Source: CAYGWP01 sp964353455
Lineage (GTDB): Bacteria > Planctomycetota > Phycisphaerae > FEN-1346
Assembly (NCBI GenBank): GCA_964353455.1
Contig: CAYGWP010000429.1
Span: forward strand, 1 to 10,421
DNA: 10,421 nt
Direction: 5' to 3'
In this document: piece after piece, positions 7,010 to 10,421 of the stretch
How the letters are laid out: each line of letters begins with the position of its first letter
Numbering within the stretch: position 1 is the first letter of the stretch
Notes under the pieces: generated by a model
Database searches by the model: none
What the model saw: the letters and a program-made list of their open reading frames with translations, nothing else
What the model was told of the DNA's origin: nothing
Translations under genes and position numbers: made by a program

Positions 7010-7015
7010 AAAGGA
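7010..7015 (+). promoter_or_regulatory. Shine-Dalgarno that supports the GTG start at 7023
   Basis: AAAGGA ends seven bases before GTG at 7023, directly after the palindrome. There is no ATG nearby in frame; an alternative GTG at 7032 would place the site 16 bases away, which is less favourable. Confidence 0.55.
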
Positions 7016-7022
7016 TCTGTGT

Positions 7023-8108
7023 GTGTCCGGAGTGCTGAAGTGGAAACCCGACTGGCCCGCCGCCCGCGCGGGCCTCATCAAGTGGTGGCACCGCAAGGGC
7101 CTCGCCCTTTGTCTCATCGCGAAGCGCAAGGCGCCGGTCGAGGCCGTGCCGCACCCGGCGGAGCCGGCCGACATCGAGGTCCGCTGGACCGACGCCGTCT
7201 ATCGCGTCTCAAGGGCCGAGGCCGATATGGCCGAGCGGGCGTACCTGGCAGAGGCATTTCCATATTGCGATACCCAGATCGGTCCCGGCAGCCTCGGCAC
7301 GTTCCTTGGCGCGCGGCCGCATTTCGTCCCCGGCACGGTCTGGTACGACCCGTGCATCGAGGACCCGGATTCGTTTGGCCCAATCCGCTTTCGCCCCGAG
7401 GGCAATCGCTGGTGGAACGTCCACATGGCCCTTATTGACGAGGGCCTGCGCCGGGCACGCGGCAGATTCCTGGTGGGCATTCCGGACCTCATCGAGAACA
7501 TCGACACGCTTGCGGCCATGCGGGGGACGGAGCAACTTCTTACGGATCTCATCGACAGGCCCGGCTGGGTGAAGGAGCGGCTGGCGGAGATCAACGAGGC
7601 GTTCTTTGCGGCGTTCGGCCTCATGCACGCGAAGGTGAAGGACGAGCAGGGGGGCAACGCATTCGCGGCGTTTCGCATCTGGGGGCCGGGCAAGACCGCC
7701 AAGGTCCAGTGCGACTTCTCGTGCATGATCTCGCCGCGAATGTTCCGCGAGTTCGTCGTCCCGCCCCTTGCGGCACAGTGCGAGTGGCTGGACTACTCGC
7801 TGTATCACCTCGACGGCACGCAGGCCGTGCAGCACCTCGACGCCCTGCTTGAGATCGAGGCCCTCGATGCCATCGAGTGGACGCCGCAGGCCGGCCTCCC
7901 CGGCGGCGGGTCGCCACGGTGGTACGACCTGTACCGGCGGATTAAGGCGGGCGGGAAATCCGTTCAGGCTGTCGGCGTGGAGATTAACGAGGTGGCGCCG
8001 CTACTCGACGGCGTCGGCCCGGATGGCCTCTTCATCACGACCCATGCGCCCGACGAGCGTGCGGCCGAGCGGCTCATGCAGTCCGTCGAGCCGTACCGCA
8101 AGGCATAA
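7023..8108 (+). CDS. Divergent URO-D-fold protein
   Basis: A 361-residue cytoplasmic protein starting with GTG. The family link comes from features shared with the URO-D protein at 1722. These are a strand-and-helix unit CDFSCMISPRMFREFVVPPL (230-249), matching LINPGMWRELFKPMYKD of the other gene, and YHLDGTQAVQHLDALLEIEALDAIEW, where His262-Leu-Asp264-Gly265 corresponds to HSDG there. The acidic IPDLIENIDTLAAMRG segment at 153-168 also fits the family. The C-terminal Cys seen in methyltransferases is replaced by TTHAPDERAAERL, so a zinc site of the H-x-C...C type is not present. No HemE signature is seen. The N-terminal 60 residues, with Trp-rich WKPDW and IKWWHRKGL, do not resemble the other paralogue. 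It lies 105 bases after the giant gene and converges with the next gene, ending 15 bases from that gene's stop. Function unknown; ligand binding near His262/Asp264 is plausible. Confidence 0.82.
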   Translation: MSGVLKWKPDWPAARAGLIKWWHRKGLALCLIAKRKAPVEAVPHPAEPADIEVRWTDAVYRVSRAEADMAERAYLAEAFPYCDTQIGPGSLGTFLGARPHFVPGTVWYDPCIEDPDSFGPIRFRPEGNRWWNVHMALIDEGLRRARGRFLVGIPDLIENIDTLAAMRGTEQLLTDLIDRPGWVKERLAEINEAFFAAFGLMHAKVKDEQGGNAFAAFRIWGPGKTAKVQCDFSCMISPRMFREFVVPPLAAQCEWLDYSLYHLDGTQAVQHLDALLEIEALDAIEWTPQAGLPGGGSPRWYDLYRRIKAGGKSVQAVGVEINEVAPLLDGVGPDGLFITTHAPDERAAERLMQSVEPYRKA

Positions 8109-8123
8109 CCCCGGCTCTTTTCC

Positions 8124-9257
8124 TCACTTTGGAATCACCGCCCCCGGCGCGACCTCTTTCATCGAGACATTATCAAAAGAATATGTTCCCGGCGGCCAGT
8201 AAGCGTAGATCATGAGGCGGACGTATTCGACCGGCGACTTCGTGTCGGTTGGGATTTCGATGATCCGGAGGTTCGATTCCCACTCCCGCCCCTGCGTGGC
8301 GCACCGCAGGGCCAGGTAGGCGTCGTACACCGCCCGCATGTCGGGCCCGACCTTCCCCCAGCCGCGGATGAAAAGTTTCGGGAAGAAAATGTCGGCCGTC
8401 AGGCCCCGGTAACTTATCGAGACCTTGTACTTCTTGCCGGGCTTGACGGGAATGGGGTCGGAGAAGAACGCCACGCCGTAGATGCCCGCGACGGTGTCGT
8501 ACTTCGGGCCGGTGGTGGGCGTGGCCTTGGGCGCCTTCTCGGCGGTCGCCCCGGCCTTGTACTGCTCCTGCCACTTGACCCACTGGTCGTGGTACACGTC
8601 AGTGAAGATTCGCAGGCCCTTGCCGGTCTGCCCCTCGGCGGGCCAGAAGGTGGTGAGGCCGTCGATCCGCTGCCAGGCGTCGGGCGTCTTGTCGCCGGCC
8701 TCGAACGTGCCGTTCTTGACGAGTTCCGGCTCGATGGTGGGGACTTTTGCATCGGCCTCGGGCGTGGCCTGGGCGACGGTGGGTTTCTTTCGGCCGGTGA
8801 GTTCCAGGAGGATTTCGTCCTGAAGCGGATTGACGAGTTGCTTTTCGGCCGCGCGGTAGGTCTTGCTGATGGCGAGTTCCTGCGCCCCGCGGTCAAGGTT
8901 CATGCCGCGGACTTCCATGACGAGGCCGTCGCCCTCGGGCCGGACCTCGCCCCAGATGCCGATGCGGGCGTCGAAGCGTTCCTTGAGGATCGCTGCCATC
9001 TCGGCGGCGGTCGTGGCGAGCGTGGGCATCGCCTGGCCGGCCATCGCGTCCTTGAGGCTCAAGGGGTCAACGGTCACGCACCCCAGCCGCTTGGCCCGCT
9101 GGGTCATGCTCTCGGCGAACGTGCGGCCGGCTGCGCCGCCGTCGGGCGATGAGAACGGGAAGACGATGACGACGGTCTCCTTGGCGGGTTGCTCGGCCGC
9201 GCCGGCGGCGGAGGAGAGGAGCATTGCGCAGGCGGCTATGGTGAGAACCGTTCGCAT
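8124..9257 (-). CDS. Exported protein, TolB-N-like domain plus carbohydrate-binding-like C-domain
   Basis: 377 residues from the ATG at 9257. An in-frame ATG at 9269 would add MEPT but has no ribosome site, whereas GGAG at 9267-9264 lies six bases from 9257. A Sec signal peptide (MRTVLTIAACAMLLSSAAGA, cleaved before AEQ) opens the protein. Counting from 9257, residues 27-155 form an alpha/beta unit (VVIVFPFSSPDGG..., FDARIGIWGEV) recalling TolB N-terminal or LpoB/FlgO-type periplasmic domains. Residues 158-178 are a linker. From residue 180 a beta-sandwich begins with LVKNGTFEAGDKTPDAWQ, contains PVKPGKKYKVSISYRG and ends YSFDNVSMKEV. This is the pattern of galactose-binding-like/CBM4-9 folds in which NGxFE and FDxV bracket the jelly roll. 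It probably sits in the periplasm or on the surface and binds a glycan; no catalytic motif was recognised. It is 24 bases downstream of the HAD gene and probably in one transcript with it. Confidence 0.82.
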   Translation of the reverse strand: MRTVLTIAACAMLLSSAAGAAEQPAKETVVIVFPFSSPDGGAAGRTFAESMTQRAKRLGCVTVDPLSLKDAMAGQAMPTLATTAAEMAAILKERFDARIGIWGEVRPEGDGLVMEVRGMNLDRGAQELAISKTYRAAEKQLVNPLQDEILLELTGRKKPTVAQATPEADAKVPTIEPELVKNGTFEAGDKTPDAWQRIDGLTTFWPAEGQTGKGLRIFTDVYHDQWVKWQEQYKAGATAEKAPKATPTTGPKYDTVAGIYGVAFFSDPIPVKPGKKYKVSISYRGLTADIFFPKLFIRGWGKVGPDMRAVYDAYLALRCATQGREWESNLRIIEIPTDTKSPVEYVRLMIYAYWPPGTYSFDNVSMKEVAPGAVIPK

Positions 9258-9263
9258 GGTCGG

Positions 9264-9267
9264 CTCC
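9264..9267 (-). promoter_or_regulatory. Short Shine-Dalgarno choosing the 9257 start
   Basis: GGAG on the minus strand lies six bases before the ATG at 9257. The upstream in-frame ATG at 9269 overlaps this site and has only pyrimidine-rich sequence before it, so 9257 is the preferred start. Confidence 0.5.
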
Positions 9268-9281
9268 ATCAGAGGGTCCGG

Positions 9282-10277
9282 TCAGTCGCGGCCGCGCTTC
9301 CGGAGGTCGCGGGCGGTCTGTCGCAGGCGGTCTTCCATCTCGCGCTTGGGCGACGAGGCGCCGCTGAAGCAGATGGCGGCGATCTGCGACCAGTTCGTCA
9401 CGACCTGGACGGTGTCGGGGAGCGCGGCCAGTTCATCGGCCAGTTTCTCGTATTTCTCCGGCTCGTCCTCGGACCAGTCAACGCGGAGGATGAGGATGGC
9501 ACGCATCCCCACATCAACATAGACCTTTGCATCGGACGGCTTGTCGCCGATGCCCAGGGCAAGGTTCGGAAACGCCCGCTTCAGGGCCTCGAGGCGTGCG
9601 GACTTATACGGCCCGCTCCCGGCCACGAGGGTCCCGATGCTGCTCGTCAGGACCGGCCCGAGCGGGAACCCGTTATCGGTCAGCCACCGCTTGCTGAGTG
9701 TCCCCAGAAAGTCGGGCCGGTGCGTCAAGTACACGACGGTGTGCTTTGCGGCGAGTCGCTGCATGACGATGCCCGCCCCCGGCATCGGCTTTGCATCGCC
9801 GAGGAGCACCCATGCGAAGCCGGACCCGACGACCGTGTGGTCGAGGTCCACGACGACGATGGGCGTCTCCTTGGGTCGGACGGCCACCAGGAGTTCCGCC
9901 CCGCCGATGGGGTCGGAGGGCTGGTCTTCTGGATGTATGCGGATGCGGACACGGTAGTCGCCCGCGGCGGCGGGGGCCTTCCAGCGGACGGCGGCGGCGC
10001 CGCCGGCATCGGTGCGGGCCTCGCCGATGATAGTCTCGCCAAGGATGAACTGGATGCGTTTGCCCTCGATGCCCTCGACTCGGAGGGCGGTCTTCAGGCC
10101 GGCCTCCAGCGAGACCTCGTCGCCCGGCTGCGCCAGAAGGTCGCTTGCCGAGAGGGCCGGCCCGAGGTGCTCGCGGACCTGGCCGAGGATGTCGCCCGCG
10201 CCGAAGGCCGAAGTCGCCGCAGCAAGGACCGCGGCGGCCATAGTGACAGACAAGATAGCGATCAGTGGTCGTTTCAT
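9282..10277 (-). CDS. Exported HAD-fold phosphatase, LNS2/APP1-like, with Ig-like N-domain
   Basis: 331 residues with a Sec signal peptide (MKRPLIAILSVTMAAAVLAAATSAFGA). Residues 50-134 look like an Ig-like/bacterial beta-sandwich domain (GDEVSLEAGL...GDYRVRIRI). Residues 139-262 are a HAD-type Rossmann fold with all motifs in order: motif I DLDHT (Asp144, Asp146, Thr148), motif II YLTHRPDF (Thr185), Lys225 as motif III, and motif IV GDKPSD (Asp245, Asp249). The motif II region followed by LTDNGFPLGPVL resembles the LNS2 domain of lipins/PITPs and the APP1 (DUF2183) phosphatidate phosphatase catalytic domain, so a lipid phosphate or other phosphoester is a reasonable substrate guess. The C-terminal tail (residues 308-331) is highly charged. 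No Shine-Dalgarno is seen before the start; the candidate promoter ends so close that the transcript may be leaderless. The glycan-binding-like gene follows 24 bases downstream. Confidence 0.88.
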   Translation of the reverse strand: MKRPLIAILSVTMAAAVLAAATSAFGAGDILGQVREHLGPALSASDLLAQPGDEVSLEAGLKTALRVEGIEGKRIQFILGETIIGEARTDAGGAAAVRWKAPAAAGDYRVRIRIHPEDQPSDPIGGAELLVAVRPKETPIVVVDLDHTVVGSGFAWVLLGDAKPMPGAGIVMQRLAAKHTVVYLTHRPDFLGTLSKRWLTDNGFPLGPVLTSSIGTLVAGSGPYKSARLEALKRAFPNLALGIGDKPSDAKVYVDVGMRAILILRVDWSEDEPEKYEKLADELAALPDTVQVVTNWSQIAAICFSGASSPKREMEDRLRQTARDLRKRGRD

Positions 10278-10285
10278 GGCATATC

Positions 10286-10314
10286 AGGCTACGTTCCGAA
10301 GGCGGCCGGGTCAA
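10286..10314 (-). promoter_or_regulatory. Candidate promoter for the HAD gene, giving a near-leaderless transcript
   Basis: On the minus strand TTGACC (10314-10309) and TAGCCT (10291-10286) have exactly 17 bases between them. The -35 matches five of six positions, the -10 only three. A start about seven bases past the -10 falls near 10279, one or two bases before the ATG at 10277. This would explain why no Shine-Dalgarno is visible there. Confidence 0.4.
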
Positions 10315-10332
10315 CTGTTTTGGCCGTGCCCC

Positions 10333-10361
10333 TTGACGCTCCGCCAGGCGGGAAGTAGTGT
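10333..10361 (+). promoter_or_regulatory. Candidate promoter for the rightward gene at 10390
   Basis: TTGACG (10333-10338) and TAGTGT (10356-10361) are separated by 17 bases. The -35 is five of six to consensus; the -10 keeps the key TA...T only. The two divergent -35 boxes in this region are 18 bases apart. The predicted leader is about 22 bases and includes the ribosome site at 10381-10384. Confidence 0.38.
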
Positions 10362-10389
10362 ACGGGCCGCCATCAGCCACGGAGAAGAG

Positions 10390-10421
10390 ATGAAGCGTTA
10401 TCGACGGGTTCGCAAGGCCCC
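10390..10421 (+). CDS. Start of a rightward gene, partial (10 codons)
   Basis: ATG at 10390 is preceded by GGAG at 10381-10384 with five-base spacing and by a sigma70-like promoter. It opens a frame MKRYRRVRKA that runs off the window end. The start is strongly basic, as in a signal peptide n-region or a nucleic-acid-binding protein. Too little is present to say more. Confidence 0.4.
   Translation, partial: MKRYRRVRKA

Larger units (their letters stand above)
6918..7022. other. Intergenic spacer, mostly palindrome
   Basis: The 105 bases between the giant gene and the second URO-D-fold gene consist almost entirely of the nested inverted repeat at 6928-7005. A purine-rich ribosome site follows directly. 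No T-run follows the palindrome on the plus strand, so a classical intrinsic terminator is not supported. The structure could still slow 3'-exonucleases or reduce readthrough between the two genes. Confidence 0.5.

Noticed and set aside
9225..9257. Lipoprotein signal (IAAC) in the 8124-9257 protein
   Set aside because: The pattern fits a lipobox, but the Cys is only the tenth residue and lies inside the hydrophobic core, which continues to a good signal peptidase I site at AGA-AEQ.
9189..10358. Rightward ORF of 389 codons opposite the HAD gene
   Set aside because: The opposite strand encodes four intact HAD motifs and a signal peptide; this ORF has neither motifs nor a good start.

Overview
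The window is strongly GC-rich, with G/C dominating third codon positions, and is almost completely coding. The best guess for the source is a planctomycete (Phycisphaerae-like or a related environmental genome), with Verrucomicrobiota or Lentisphaerota as alternatives. The reasons are gene content and style: a Gfo/Idh/MocA oxidoreductase with a twin-arginine-type export signal, two diverged uroporphyrinogen-decarboxylase-fold (URO-D) proteins, a giant exported multidomain protein with a propeller tail and Lys/Pro-rich linkers, and an extragenic palindromic repeat. This is inference; there is no rRNA or other marker gene.

Layout, left to right. (1) Bases 1-959, minus: 319 N-terminal residues of an exported Gfo/Idh/MocA oxidoreductase, cut by the window edge. 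Its true reading frame has no stop inside the window. (2) Bases 960-1129: divergent intergenic region with a promoter candidate on each strand and a 16-bp palindrome inside the leftward one. (3) Bases 1130-8108, plus: a four-gene run of a small ParB/sulfiredoxin-fold protein (1130-1603), a URO-D-family protein (1722-2756), a 1382-residue exported protein (2769-6917) only 12 bases downstream, and a second, very divergent URO-D-fold protein (7023-8108, GTG start). The gap 1604-1721 contains a degenerate 7-bp tandem repeat; the gap 6918-7022 is nearly filled by a nested palindrome. (4) Bases 8124-10277, minus, convergent with the previous gene: an exported HAD-fold protein resembling LNS2/APP1 phosphatases (9282-10277), followed by an exported protein with a predicted C-terminal carbohydrate-binding-like domain (8124-9257). 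(5) Bases 10278-10421: a second divergent promoter region and the first ten codons of a rightward gene.

How the genes may work together. The central block pairs two cytoplasmic URO-D-fold proteins with a secreted protein whose N-terminal half looks like a diverged glycoside hydrolase (TIM-barrel-like region with a DEP motif, then a GATase-like segment). A Gfo/Idh/MocA oxidoreductase is next door. This suggests extracellular processing of a sugar or glycan followed by an unknown cytoplasmic, perhaps methyl- or carboxyl-transferring, step. Both URO-D proteins lack the HemE signature, and neither has the complete His-x-Cys...Cys zinc site of corrinoid methyltransferases, so the reaction is open. 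The pairing is the best candidate here for an undescribed system; it rests on synteny and motif reading, not on database comparison. No rRNA, tRNA, CRISPR array, transposase or phage gene was seen.
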